From Ga0077555 sp050187415 (GTDB lineage Bacteria > Pseudomonadota > Alphaproteobacteria > Rhizobiales > Hyphomicrobiaceae), in contig JBFWXN010000004.1 in assembly GCA_050187415.1 (NCBI GenBank), forward strand, positions 68,988 to 132,987: a stretch of 64,000 nucleotides of DNA, in the 5' to 3' direction. Every line of letters begins with the position of its first letter. Within the stretch, counting starts at the first letter, position 1. Under the pieces are notes generated by a model. That model did not search any database and was not told the DNA's origin. It was given only the letters and a program-made list of their open reading frames with translations. A program made the translations under genes and the position numbers. Positions 45,551-54,146 of this stretch are shown piece after piece.

Positions 45551-46075
45551 ATGTTCGAGCGCAACAGGATCGAGACCACCGAGCAGGGCGGCGTAGCGGT
45601 GGAGATCACAACCGATTCCGGCGAGTGTTTCGCCGGGCAACTCCTCGTCGGACGGGGCCGCAATTTCGTCCAGGCGCTCAACGGCGAGGGGGACTTCATC
45701 GAATTCGAGTCTTGGGGCGGCGACAGATCGTATGTCTCCAAACGCGCCCTGCGCTCGGTAAAGCTGGTGCAGGCTGCCCGGCCCGAGAGCTTGAAGGGTC
45801 GCATCAGTGCCATGGACGGCTTCGATCCCCATACAATCCTAGGCTTGCGAATCGGCGCCGGCCTCGATGAGGCAAAAGCCGCGTGGCACCGGCTTGCCAA
45901 GGCGTATCATCCCGATCGCTACGCAACCGCAGAGCTGCCCGAAGAGGTGACAGTCTACCTCGCAGCGATGGCGCGACGTATCAATGCTGCTTACGCGGCG
46001 CTTGAAACCACCTTTGCCCCCCGTAAGAGCGTGCCGCCGCAGCGGGCCCCGGCCTACGAGCCGCGCAACGCGTGA
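45551..46075 (+). CDS. J-domain (DnaJ-like) protein
   Basis: The 174-residue protein has an unfamiliar N-terminal domain of about 85 residues (ETTEQGGVAVEITTDSGECFAGQLLVGRG). A C-terminal J domain follows with DPHTILGL, LDEAKAAWHRLAKAYHPDRYA and INAAYAALE. The HPD tripeptide that stimulates DnaK is intact. Specialised J-proteins recruit Hsp70 to a particular client; the N-terminal part may pick that client. The oxygenase gene begins downstream on the same strand. Confidence 0.85.
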   Translation: MFERNRIETTEQGGVAVEITTDSGECFAGQLLVGRGRNFVQALNGEGDFIEFESWGGDRSYVSKRALRSVKLVQAARPESLKGRISAMDGFDPHTILGLRIGAGLDEAKAAWHRLAKAYHPDRYATAELPEEVTVYLAAMARRINAAYAALETTFAPRKSVPPQRAPAYEPRNA

Positions 46076-46248
46076 GGCTCGGAGGGACGCCCCACGTCGT
46101 CACCGGAGCGGGCGGTCTGCGCGGCCCCACGGGGCCCGATGCCCGAGTGGCCGTCATCGAACCGTGGCCGAACTGTCATCAGATTTACGAGGCATGCGCG
46201 CACAGTCCGATCCGTGGAAGAACGGGCGCTCGAACACGGGACCGGGCC

Positions 46249-47049
46249 ATGATTGCCGAAGCCGCTCTCGCTGTGGGCGCCGTCGCAGCCGGCGCGCTCG
46301 TCGTCGCGCAACGAAATCGTGCCCGCCTCTATCGATCGCTCGCGTCGAGAGTAGAGGCGATCCAGCGCGACATCCGGATCGAGGCCGGCGACCTGCTGCA
46401 ACGGGTGCCGCCGTCTTTCGAGGCCCGGCTGACCAGCCTCGGCAAAGCGCTCCCCGAGGCGACCGTCGCCACGATCCGTCGGCAGGCGCTCGAACTGGTC
46501 CGGCCCGAACGCAGCTACATCCCGGCTCACAAGAAGGGCGGTACCGTCGCCTACGAAAACCTGTTCGCATCGGCCCCGGCGATCGTCGCCCTCTACCATG
46601 CGCCCGAGCTGCAGGAGTTCATATCGCGTATCGTCGGCGCCCGCGTCAGCCCGACACCCATTCACGACCAAAGCTCTCTTTCTGTACTGTTCTACGAGAA
46701 ACCCGGCGATCACATTGGCTGGCACTACGACCACAACTTCTATCGTGGACGACATGTGACGGTTCTGTTTCCCGTCATCAACGAGGGAACGGCTGCAGGT
46801 CGACTGAGTCATGCCCGATTGCAGGCAAGGATCGACGGCCGCCAGATGGATGTCGCGACGCCGCCCAACACCTTGATCTTATTCGAGGGCGCTCGCGTGC
46901 ATCACAAGGTGACCCCCATACTGGTCGGCGAGCGCCGCCTCGTCATTTCGATGACCTATTGTACCGATTGCCGAGCCAACGTGGTGCAAGGGGCCGCACG
47001 GCGCATCAAGGACGTGGCTTTCTTTGGGCCGCGGGCGCTCTGGACCTGA
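46249..47049 (+). CDS. 2OG-Fe(II) oxygenase family protein
   Basis: The 266-residue protein has one N-terminal hydrophobic helix (MIAEAALAVGAVAAGALVVA), so it may be membrane-tethered. The C-terminal double-stranded beta-helix shows the iron pair H-x-D (GWHYDHNFY near residue 161), the distal His (GARVHHKVTP near residue 215) and Arg of RRLVISMTY for 2-oxoglutarate. Such enzymes hydroxylate proteins, lipids or small acids. The start MIAEAAL is preferred over a longer frame overlapping the J-protein gene. The substrate is unknown. Confidence 0.78.
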   Translation: MIAEAALAVGAVAAGALVVAQRNRARLYRSLASRVEAIQRDIRIEAGDLLQRVPPSFEARLTSLGKALPEATVATIRRQALELVRPERSYIPAHKKGGTVAYENLFASAPAIVALYHAPELQEFISRIVGARVSPTPIHDQSSLSVLFYEKPGDHIGWHYDHNFYRGRHVTVLFPVINEGTAAGRLSHARLQARIDGRQMDVATPPNTLILFEGARVHHKVTPILVGERRLVISMTYCTDCRANVVQGAARRIKDVAFFGPRALWT

Positions 47050-47078
47050 GCCTTTGCGAAGACCGAAGGTGTTCCAGT

Positions 47079-47921
47079 CTAGGTGAGAGGTGGATCGGCC
47101 TCGCCGCCCTCGCGCGCCGGCTTGCTCCCACGAAGCGGACCGTCCGCAAGATTTCGCCACGGCTTTTCGGTCGTGTGCTCCTTTTCGTATAGCTGGCGCA
47201 GGAACCCATCGATGCGCATATCGGGTGGGGAGACCGCGTCGGTCCGGCTGCGCTCGGCAAACTGCGCCTCGCGGGCCCAGTCGGTTGCACCCGTCCGCTT
47301 GTGCCGTCGGCTACCCCACATCAGCAGCGGACGATCGGGCGGCTCGAGTTCGAGTTCCTCGAGGAACGTTTCCCGGAGCGCGTAAAAGGATTGCAGGATG
47401 CCGTCGCGGGCAAGTTTGCGTTGCTCGTCGTTGAATGTCGTCTCCTTCGACGGGTCGAGCGTTTGCAGCGCGCGACGCATGTCGTGCAGCGGAGCGAAAG
47501 GGTAGATGCCGATCAGGCTCTCGGTCTCGCCGACATTCGCATAGACCGTGCGCATATTGTCGAGCGTGGCCGAGATGGCCGTGAACGCTTCGACGTAGTC
47601 GAACTCGGTCGGATGATGGAGGCGCGTGTAGGCGTAGAGCTTCGACTTGGCATCGACGATCTCTCGCCATTCGTCTTTCAAGGCCGAGAGGAAACTCTGC
47701 CGACGCTGGTAGATGCCCGCAAGAACGGTCGCGACGACGGTGATGAACACCAGCGCCATGTCCTTCAGATAATCATAGATGTCGGCGGCGACGGCCTGGG
47801 CCGGCGACCCGGCGATGCCCGGAATGTAGGGGGCAAGTTTTGCGAGAAGCGATATCGAGAGCACGAAGCCGAGCGCCAGATAGGACCATCGAAGCGTTCG
47901 GGTGAGCTTCGAGCGGGTCAT
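47079..47921 (-). CDS. Hypothetical membrane protein, 280 residues
   Basis: There are two N-terminal hydrophobic segments (WSYLALGFVLSISLLAKLAPYI and MALVFITVVATVLAGIYQRR). A cytoplasmic helical region follows (SFLSALKDEWREIVDAKSKLYAY...), ending in a charged tail with EKEHTTEKPWRNL. The pattern resembles membrane proteins with a DUF-type helical bundle, but no family is recognised. It lies 12 bases upstream of plsC on the same strand, so they may form an operon with ydcF. Confidence 0.68.
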   Translation of the reverse strand: MTRSKLTRTLRWSYLALGFVLSISLLAKLAPYIPGIAGSPAQAVAADIYDYLKDMALVFITVVATVLAGIYQRRQSFLSALKDEWREIVDAKSKLYAYTRLHHPTEFDYVEAFTAISATLDNMRTVYANVGETESLIGIYPFAPLHDMRRALQTLDPSKETTFNDEQRKLARDGILQSFYALRETFLEELELEPPDRPLLMWGSRRHKRTGATDWAREAQFAERSRTDAVSPPDMRIDGFLRQLYEKEHTTEKPWRNLADGPLRGSKPAREGGEADPPLT

Positions 47922-47933
47922 GGCGCGGGTCCG

Positions 47934-48722
47934 TCAGATTGCCGCGGGGGCGGACGCCGCCAGCTCGCGCGCCCTCGGCGGCGGGACGGGTTCGCCAGCG
48001 GCTTCGGCGATCAGGCGCCAGGATGCGTCCTCAATGGCGGACTCGAGCTTGCTGCGCATCTCGGCGCGCGGCAGTCCGGGCGGCATCGCAGGTAGGATCT
48101 CGACGATGATCGTACCCGGGTAGCGAACGAAGCTCCGGCGTGGCCAATAGAGTCCGGAATTGAGTGCGAGTGGCACGAGTGGCACGTCGAGAGCAGCATA
48201 GATCGCGGCATATCCGGGCTTGTAGTCGGGTTCGGCGCCCGGCGCCCGGCGCGTTCCCTCCGCAAAAATCACGATCTCGCGGCCCGCCTCCGACTTTGCC
48301 CGCGCGTCGGCAATCATCGCCTTGAGCGCAACCGCGGCTCGGTCGCGGCGCACAAGGATGTGCTCGAACTTCATGCAGAACCATCCGTAGAGCGGAATCC
48401 TCGTCAGCTCCGCCTTGAGCACGATGGCCGGGTCGCTGAACAGCGGAATGAGCGCGAACGTGTCCCAGGCCGATTGATGTTTGGCGACGACAAGGCACGC
48501 GCCCTTTGGAATGTTCTCACGCCCCCGAACTTCGAGGCGTGTGCCGCAGATCACCTTCAGCAGCCATGTGCAAAGCTGGCCGTGCAGCCGCAACCCCAGC
48601 ATCGCCCATGATCGAGGACCGACCAAAAGCCAGATGCCGAGCAGCATCATCAACGCGGTCACCAGGTAGAACGCAACGGTGAAGAGAGCCGATCGCAGAG
48701 CCACGCCAAGCGGGACGTTCAT
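47934..48722 (-). CDS. 1-acylglycerol-3-phosphate acyltransferase (PlsC-like)
   Basis: The 262-residue membrane-associated acyltransferase has the catalytic HX4D as VAKHQSAWDTFALI (near residue 81) and the second motif IFAEGTRRAPG (near residue 152) with FAEGTR. An N-terminal membrane helix is present. It makes phosphatidic acid from lysophosphatidic acid or acylates a related lysolipid. Its ATG overlaps the stop of ydcF (ATGA), so they are coupled. Confidence 0.9.
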   Translation of the reverse strand: MNVPLGVALRSALFTVAFYLVTALMMLLGIWLLVGPRSWAMLGLRLHGQLCTWLLKVICGTRLEVRGRENIPKGACLVVAKHQSAWDTFALIPLFSDPAIVLKAELTRIPLYGWFCMKFEHILVRRDRAAVALKAMIADARAKSEAGREIVIFAEGTRRAPGAEPDYKPGYAAIYAALDVPLVPLALNSGLYWPRRSFVRYPGTIIVEILPAMPPGLPRAEMRSKLESAIEDASWRLIAEAAGEPVPPPRARELAASAPAAI

Positions 48723-49408
48723 CGGCGGGGTCCCGAATTGGCGGAGGCCGAGGGAAGGCTGCCCGGTGGCAGCGGTGATCGCGGCTCATGATCGTGCAAC
48801 GCGAGCACGCGCCAGACGGCCAATCGGGCGGACGCGCCAAGAAACTTGACATACTCGGCCATAAGCAGCCGGGCCGTCGGCCAGTGACGCCACCAAGCGT
48901 CGAGCTGCAAATTCCGGCTCGCCCTGACCGGATACGATACGACGTCGATGTCCGGCATGGCGCGCGCGAACTCGGCTCGGCTGCGCATCATGTGATAGCC
49001 GGACGTGACCACGATCACGCTACGAAATCCATTTGTGCGCAGCCAGCGGCGGGCTTCCTCGGCGTTGCCGCTGGTATTGAGGGCTTCATGGCCGATATCG
49101 ACGCAGCATCCGACCAGCGCGCGGCGCTCGTCGTCGGCGCCGCGGATGCGGCGTCTGAGCTCGGTGGGCATCCGGGTCGTCGGATGCACACCCGATATGA
49201 GCAGCCGCTGCGCGCGCCCTTCCACCATCAGGCGCATGCCCGTGGCGATCCGCTCCTCGTCCCCAGTCAGGACAACGATGGCGTCGGCGCGCGGATCGTC
49301 GGACGGAGCCAGCTTGCGAACGGTGTCGGCAAACATGGCAAAACCCAGCCCACCGGCCACGATGCCGATGAGTCCGAGCCCTGTTACCGTGCGGATCAGC
49401 TTCGCCAT
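48719..49408 (-). CDS. YdcF family (DUF218) membrane protein
   Basis: The 229-residue protein has one N-terminal membrane helix (GLGLIGIVAGGLGFAMFADTV) and a periplasmic DUF218 domain. Visible motifs are DAIVVLTGDEERIATGMRLMVEGRAQRLLISGVHP, CCVDIGHEALNTSGNAEEARRWL, and TSGYHMMRSRAEF. Members such as SanA/ElyC affect envelope integrity. In many Hyphomicrobiales the DUF218-plsC pair follows ftsE-ftsX; those genes are not here. The start MAKLIRTV is chosen from the signal-like N-terminus. Confidence 0.87.
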   Translation of the reverse strand: MAKLIRTVTGLGLIGIVAGGLGFAMFADTVRKLAPSDDPRADAIVVLTGDEERIATGMRLMVEGRAQRLLISGVHPTTRMPTELRRRIRGADDERRALVGCCVDIGHEALNTSGNAEEARRWLRTNGFRSVIVVTSGYHMMRSRAEFARAMPDIDVVSYPVRASRNLQLDAWWRHWPTARLLMAEYVKFLGASARLAVWRVLALHDHEPRSPLPPGSLPSASANSGPRR

Positions 49409-49584
49409 GATGTCCAGCCGGCCCCTCGGATGCGCGCTCGCGGCCGGCCGGAGACGCCGCGAAGCACTTTGCTCAGCATGATTGTGCATTGTGCCGCGAC
49501 CATGGCAAGCGAAGCGTCACGCCGACCCGCCTCCAGTCCGGCGCCGATACGAAGCCTCTTGTGTAGAACCCGTGCGTGCAGAGC

Positions 49585-49929
49585 TCAGTTGTCCCAGACC
49601 CGCTCATTGAGTGTCTCGAAAAAATCGAGTGATTCCTCGCGCAGCGTGCGCCGGCAGTTGCCCTTGCAGCCGATCCACGTTCCGCCCGGCATGCGGACTT
49701 CACGTTCCACGAGGCCGCGCCGCACGGCCCCCCGGATGCAGCCACGGCCATAGTCGCTGCAGGCAACGACGCTACCGCCAGGGTCGCGGTCGCGGCTTTC
49801 ACGGCCAAGCGCTTCGGCCGACATCACCACAAGACCCGCGACCATCGCTGCGAGCATGGCGCCGGTCACGCCGATGCGACCTGCAACTCGAGCGAGTCGC
49901 GAAAATGAGGCCGAATGTGATGTGCGCAT
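49585..49929 (-). CDS. Small exported protein, 114 residues
   Basis: A signal-like N-terminus MRTSHSASFSRLARVAG precedes a hydrophobic core (GAMLAAMVAGLVVMSAEALG). The mature part has cysteines at VACSDYGRGCIRG and GCKGNCRRTLREESLDFF, suggesting two disulfides. GAGGAG lies five bases before the chosen ATG. It ends ERVWDN. No family is recognised; similar small cysteine-containing periplasmic proteins are common in this order. It is divergent from the ceramidase gene. Confidence 0.65.
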   Translation of the reverse strand: MRTSHSASFSRLARVAGRIGVTGAMLAAMVAGLVVMSAEALGRESRDRDPGGSVVACSDYGRGCIRGAVRRGLVEREVRMPGGTWIGCKGNCRRTLREESLDFFETLNERVWDN

Positions 49930-50063
49930 CAGCTCCTCGATCCTCCAGGGCGCCGGCTGAGGCAGCGCGCCCCGGCCCGGACGATCATCGCGCAGCGTCA
50001 TGTCTCCGTTCTTGGCCAGCATATAGGTATCGTGCGAGGTGTTGGCGAGTGTGAGGGGCGGTC

Positions 50064-50813
50064 GTGGATTGGTCGGAACAGGTCTTCAACTACTGTGAAC
50101 GGGCACTCGACCCGTCATTCTGGGCCGAGCCGGTTAACGCCCTGACCAATATAGCCTTTCTCGCGGCGGCGGTCATTGCCGGCGTGACGCTCCGCCGGCG
50201 CCCGCCCGATGCGGACGCCGTCTCGGCCGGCGAGTGGCTGGCGATCTGGATGCTGATCGCCCTTGTGGCGATCATTGGCGTAGGCAGCTTCCTGTTTCAC
50301 ACTTTTGCAACCCGATGGGCCCTGATCGCCGACGTGGCGCCCATCACCCTGTTCATGGCCGCTTACCTTGCCTACGCGCTGCGCATGTTTCTGCGGTGCG
50401 GATGGATCGTCTTGATGCTCGCCGTGCCAGCTTTCCTGGGCCTGGGGGCGGTCGTGTCGAGCCTCACCTGCGCCCGTAACCTCGCGACGAGCGGCCTGGC
50501 TCAGGCCGAGTTGCCGCCTGCTGCACTCCCGTGCTTCAACGGCTCGCTGGGCTACGCGCCGGCCTTGGCCGCTCTTTTCGTTATCGGCGCCATCATGATC
50601 TGCCGCGGTTTGCCAGCCGGACGCAAGGTGTTGGCCGCAGGTGGCGTATTCTCGGTTTCGATCGTTCTCAGGACCGTCGATCGCGAGCTGTGCAACGCAA
50701 CCCGTTTCCTCGATCACGCTTGGGGCACACATGCGCTCTGGCACGTCCTCAACGCCGTGACCCTCTACATCCTGCTCTCGGCAGCCATCGAGACCCATCG
50801 GCGGCGGCCGTGA
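50064..50813 (+). CDS. Ceramidase/alkaline phytoceramidase (PHCA) family protein
   Basis: The 249-residue, seven-helix membrane hydrolase has the CREST motifs: CERALDPSFWAEPVNALTNIAFL at the N-terminus, GSFLFHTFATRWALIADVAPITLFMAAYL (His and Asp metal ligands), and a C-terminal GTHALWHVLNAVTLYIL (His pair). Members split ceramide-like N-acyl sphingoids into fatty acid and base; bacterial ones are poorly studied. Sphingolipid genes were not seen here, so the true substrate is open. It is a monocistronic plus-strand gene, convergent with the next. Confidence 0.85.
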   Translation: MDWSEQVFNYCERALDPSFWAEPVNALTNIAFLAAAVIAGVTLRRRPPDADAVSAGEWLAIWMLIALVAIIGVGSFLFHTFATRWALIADVAPITLFMAAYLAYALRMFLRCGWIVLMLAVPAFLGLGAVVSSLTCARNLATSGLAQAELPPAALPCFNGSLGYAPALAALFVIGAIMICRGLPAGRKVLAAGGVFSVSIVLRTVDRELCNATRFLDHAWGTHALWHVLNAVTLYILLSAAIETHRRRP

Positions 50814-50827
50814 CGCGACGGTTGCAC

Positions 50828-51466
50828 TTAATCCGAACATGGCGGCCGGACCGACGGGTGCACACCCGGAACGAAACCGCCACCAAGCACGGCGACGATG
50901 GACCGCGGCGTCAGCACCTCCATTGCGGTCGGTTCGCGGTGAAGCGGCCTTGGGTCCCCATAACCCTCCGGCGACCAGGGATAAAGGCGCGTCGCCCACA
51001 CGAGGTAAGGTTGCGAGCCTAGACGAACGAATGTGCCGCTCGGCAGATCGCCCCGTCCGGCGTGGTAGGTGACCTTGCGACCGGCCTCGTCGACCCGCTC
51101 GGCGTGCAGCACCCTGTCCATCTCGGGCGCGGTGGCGCGCTCCGTGTGGCCGCGAGCGGCAGCCCAAAGGCTCGCGAAACGCAGGGAGTCGTCGCGCCGG
51201 CATTCGAAACACGGGCGATGGCCGGCCGCGAGCGCCGTCGCCTCGTCTAGGAAGAACAACTCGGTATAGCGCCCCGGCGTCATCACTTGCCGTTGCCGGT
51301 CGTTGAACGACAGGCGGCAGCAGATCCACTGGCGCGAAACCCATCTGCGGCGGCCGAGCGTCCGGTGCGCGTCGTGCAGCGGTCCGCCCCGATTGCCCAT
51401 CATCAGCCCGCGGGCCGGATGAGCTACGATCTCGCCCACGGGCGTCACTCGGTTCTGGAGCGGCAT
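50828..51466 (-). CDS. Conserved hypothetical protein, 212 residues
   Basis: The protein is soluble, with the pattern LMMGNRGGPLHDAHRTLGRRRWVSRQWICCRLSFNDRQRQVM, then YTELFFLDEATALAAGHRPCFECRRDDSLRFASLW, where CxxC and an upstream Cys pair could bind zinc, and YLVWATRLYPWSPEGYG near the end. I recognise this as a family seen in alphaproteobacteria, without a function I can name. The start at MPLQNRV gives the best N-terminus. It is convergent with the ceramidase gene 14 bases away. Confidence 0.75.
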   Translation of the reverse strand: MPLQNRVTPVGEIVAHPARGLMMGNRGGPLHDAHRTLGRRRWVSRQWICCRLSFNDRQRQVMTPGRYTELFFLDEATALAAGHRPCFECRRDDSLRFASLWAAARGHTERATAPEMDRVLHAERVDEAGRKVTYHAGRGDLPSGTFVRLGSQPYLVWATRLYPWSPEGYGDPRPLHREPTAMEVLTPRSIVAVLGGGFVPGVHPSVRPPCSD

Positions 51467-51531
51467 GGCGTGATCTGCCACATTCGACGTCGACCGGCTG
51501 CATGGCCGAAGCTGCACGAGAAGGATCGAGA

Positions 51532-52323
51532 ATGACCGATGCCGGCGTGAGTGTGAAGACTGTCGATCGCGGTGACGCAGGACGCGTTGCTCACGTGACG
51601 ATCGACAATCGTCAACGCCTCAACTCCCTTTCGACACCGATTCTAATGGCACTGAAGCAGGCGTTCGAGACCCTCGGCCAGGACGCGAGCATGCGGGCCG
51701 TCGTGCTGACGGGTGCCGGCGACCGTGCCTTCATCGGCGGCGCGGATCTCAACGAGTTGCGCGGCCTGTCGTTCGATAGCGCCCGACTGTTCATCACGCG
51801 CCTGCATCAGGCGTGCAAGGCGATACGCGATTGCCCCGTGCCCGTAATCGCGCGGGTGAACGGCTTCTGTCTCGGTGGAGGGCTCGAGGTGGCGGCGTCG
51901 GCCGACATGCGCCTGGTTGCGGAAGGTGCGGTCCTCGGTATGCCGGAGGTCGTGATGGGGCTACCCTCGGTGATCGAGGCAGCGCTGCTTCCCGGTCTGA
52001 TCGGCTGGGGCAAGACACGCGAAATCCTGCTCACCGGCGAAACGTTCGGTGCGCCCGAAGCACTGGCGATGGGCTTTGCCCAGAAGGTGGTGCCTGTCGC
52101 GGGCCTCGATGCCGCCGTCGATCACTGGGTTACGCTAATTCTGAAAACAACGCCGAAAGCCAGTCGTTCACAGAAAGCGCTGATGAACCATTGGCAGCGG
52201 GTATCGGTCGAGGAAGGCATTGCGGCTGGCATCGATTCGTTCTCGGAAGCCTATCGGACAAGCGAGCCGCAGGCTGCGATCGAAGCATTCTTTGCCGACA
52301 AAGCCAAGCACAAGGGCAGGTGA
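51532..52323 (+). CDS. Enoyl-CoA hydratase/isomerase family protein
   Basis: The 263-residue crotonase-fold protein has the oxyanion loop GDRAFIGGADLNELRGLSF (near residue 65) and VNGFCLGGGLEVAASADMRLVAEGAVLGMPEVVMGLPSVIEAALLPGLIG, where the Glu of MPEV is a usual catalytic residue and GLPSVIEA replaces the commoner GxxP-xGG loop. AAGGA precedes the ATG. It is followed 7 bases later by an acyl-CoA synthetase, so the pair probably acts in one acid-degradation route. Confidence 0.88.
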   Translation: MTDAGVSVKTVDRGDAGRVAHVTIDNRQRLNSLSTPILMALKQAFETLGQDASMRAVVLTGAGDRAFIGGADLNELRGLSFDSARLFITRLHQACKAIRDCPVPVIARVNGFCLGGGLEVAASADMRLVAEGAVLGMPEVVMGLPSVIEAALLPGLIGWGKTREILLTGETFGAPEALAMGFAQKVVPVAGLDAAVDHWVTLILKTTPKASRSQKALMNHWQRVSVEEGIAAGIDSFSEAYRTSEPQAAIEAFFADKAKHKGR

Positions 52324-52330
52324 GCAGGCC

Positions 52331-53998
52331 ATGCGGGACGATCATTTGCGTGGGCTGGCCAGGGTGACACCCTATGCCGATCTACGCCGCGAATTCCAAT
52401 GGAAGCTGCCCGAGACATTCAACTTCGCGACCGACGTCGTCGATGCTTGGGCGGCAGAGGGCGACGGGCTGGCACTCATCTGGGAAAATGCCGCTGGCGA
52501 AGCGGCCGCCTATCACTTCTCGGACATCGCGCGGCTTTCCTGCCGCATGGCGTCTGCCCTTGCCGCCGCCGGCGTGACCAAAGGCGATCGCGTCATCGTG
52601 ATGCTGCCACGTATTCCGGAATGGCAGATCGCGCTCGTGGCGTGTCTCCGGATCGGAGCGATCGCCATCCCGTGCATCGAGATGCTGACCGCGCGCGACG
52701 TCGCCTACCGGGTCGAGAACGCGGAGGCCAAGGCCGCGATCTGCCGGGGCGAGCACGCGATCAAGTTCGCCGAAGTCGAGACCCGCATTCCCGTGCGCAT
52801 CGCGATCGGTGAAGCCGTCGGATGGACCTCATGGGCGGACGCGATGGAGACGGGCTCCGACACGTCGCCGGCGGCCGAGGTCGGCATCGATGACCCTGCC
52901 GTAATGTATTACACGTCGGGATCGACGGGCCATCCGAAAGGCGTACTGCACGCCGCCCGGGCGCTTTATGCGTGGCGGATGCAGGCCTACCTCTGGCTCG
53001 ACCTCGAGCCCGTAGACCGCATCTGGTGCACCGCCGATACGGGGTGGAGCAAGGCGGGAACGAGCGTCGTCTGGGGACCGTGGAGCACCGGCGCGACGGC
53101 TTTCCAGTATGACGGCCCCTTCTCTCCGGCCGAGCGTCTGCGGCTGATCGCCAAGCATCGGATCACGGTGTTCTGCGCCTCGAGCACAGAGCTCCTTCGC
53201 CTTGCCGCAGAAGATACCTCCATCTACGACCTGTCGTCGCTACGGCGCACTGTGTCGGCCGGCGAGGCGGTCAGTCCGGCGGCGGCCGATCGCTGGCAAA
53301 AGGCGACCGGCTGTCTCGTTTCGGAAGCCTACGGACAGACCGAGGCTCTGATGATGGTCCTGAACTATCCGTCCGAGCCTGTGCGGCGGGGCTCCATGGG
53401 GCGGCCCCAGCCGGGGCTCGATATCGACATCGTTGACGACTCCGGCCACCGTGTCGGCGTCGACGTGGAAGGGCACGTGGCACTGCGTGCGCCGAGCCCC
53501 CAGCTCATGCTGGGTTATTGGCGCGAGCCGGAACGGACAGCCCAATGTTTCATCGAAGGGCCGGAGGGTCTCTGGTACCTGTCCGGCGATCGCGGCCGCA
53601 AGGACGCCGACGGCTATTTCTGGTACGAAGGCCGGGCTGACGACGTGATCAATTCGGCCGGCTACCGAATCGGGCCGCTCGAGGTCGAGAACGCGTTGTT
53701 GGAGCACCCTGCGGTTGCCGAATGCGCCGTTGTGCCGAGCCCGGATCCCGAGCGTGGGGAAATCGTCAAGGCGTTCGTCGTGCTCAAGGCGAATCGCACC
53801 GACACCGCTAGCCTCGTCGGCGAGCTCCAAGAGCACGTCAAGGCCGTGACGGCGCCATATAAGTACCCGCGTGCGATCGCTTTTGTCGACGAGATCCCGA
53901 AGACGGTGACGGGCAAGATTCGACGCCGGACACTGCGTGACCTCGAGATCGAGCGCGCACGCAATGAGGCGGCGGGCGGGACGGAGCGGGGAGGCTGA
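52331..53998 (+). CDS. Acyl-CoA synthetase (AMP-forming, medium-chain/acetyl-CoA synthetase-like)
   Basis: The 555-residue ANL-superfamily ligase activates a carboxylic acid to its CoA ester. The P-loop YYTSGSTGHPKGVLH (near residue 196), adenine-binding SEAYGQTEALM, LSGDRGRKDADGYFWYEGRADDVINSAGYRIGP, and the catalytic Lys in PKTVTGKIRRRTLR are present. Its overall pattern is nearest to medium-chain acyl-CoA synthetases of the AcsM/AAE type. It is in an operon with the preceding enoyl-CoA hydratase; the acid is unknown. Confidence 0.9.
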   Translation: MRDDHLRGLARVTPYADLRREFQWKLPETFNFATDVVDAWAAEGDGLALIWENAAGEAAAYHFSDIARLSCRMASALAAAGVTKGDRVIVMLPRIPEWQIALVACLRIGAIAIPCIEMLTARDVAYRVENAEAKAAICRGEHAIKFAEVETRIPVRIAIGEAVGWTSWADAMETGSDTSPAAEVGIDDPAVMYYTSGSTGHPKGVLHAARALYAWRMQAYLWLDLEPVDRIWCTADTGWSKAGTSVVWGPWSTGATAFQYDGPFSPAERLRLIAKHRITVFCASSTELLRLAAEDTSIYDLSSLRRTVSAGEAVSPAAADRWQKATGCLVSEAYGQTEALMMVLNYPSEPVRRGSMGRPQPGLDIDIVDDSGHRVGVDVEGHVALRAPSPQLMLGYWREPERTAQCFIEGPEGLWYLSGDRGRKDADGYFWYEGRADDVINSAGYRIGPLEVENALLEHPAVAECAVVPSPDPERGEIVKAFVVLKANRTDTASLVGELQEHVKAVTAPYKYPRAIAFVDEIPKTVTGKIRRRTLRDLEIERARNEAAGGTERGG

Positions 53999-54146
53999 AC
54001 TGAAGGTCGACGACGCCCCGGTCGTTGGCCCGGCCACCGTAGTTCTCCCAGCTGGAAGTGCAGTCGTTCTGCTCTATATCACTGGGCTAAGCCCGCGTCC
54101 GGCGGTTACTGGCTCAAAGCGGGCGGCTGCAATCGAGAGGGAACAA

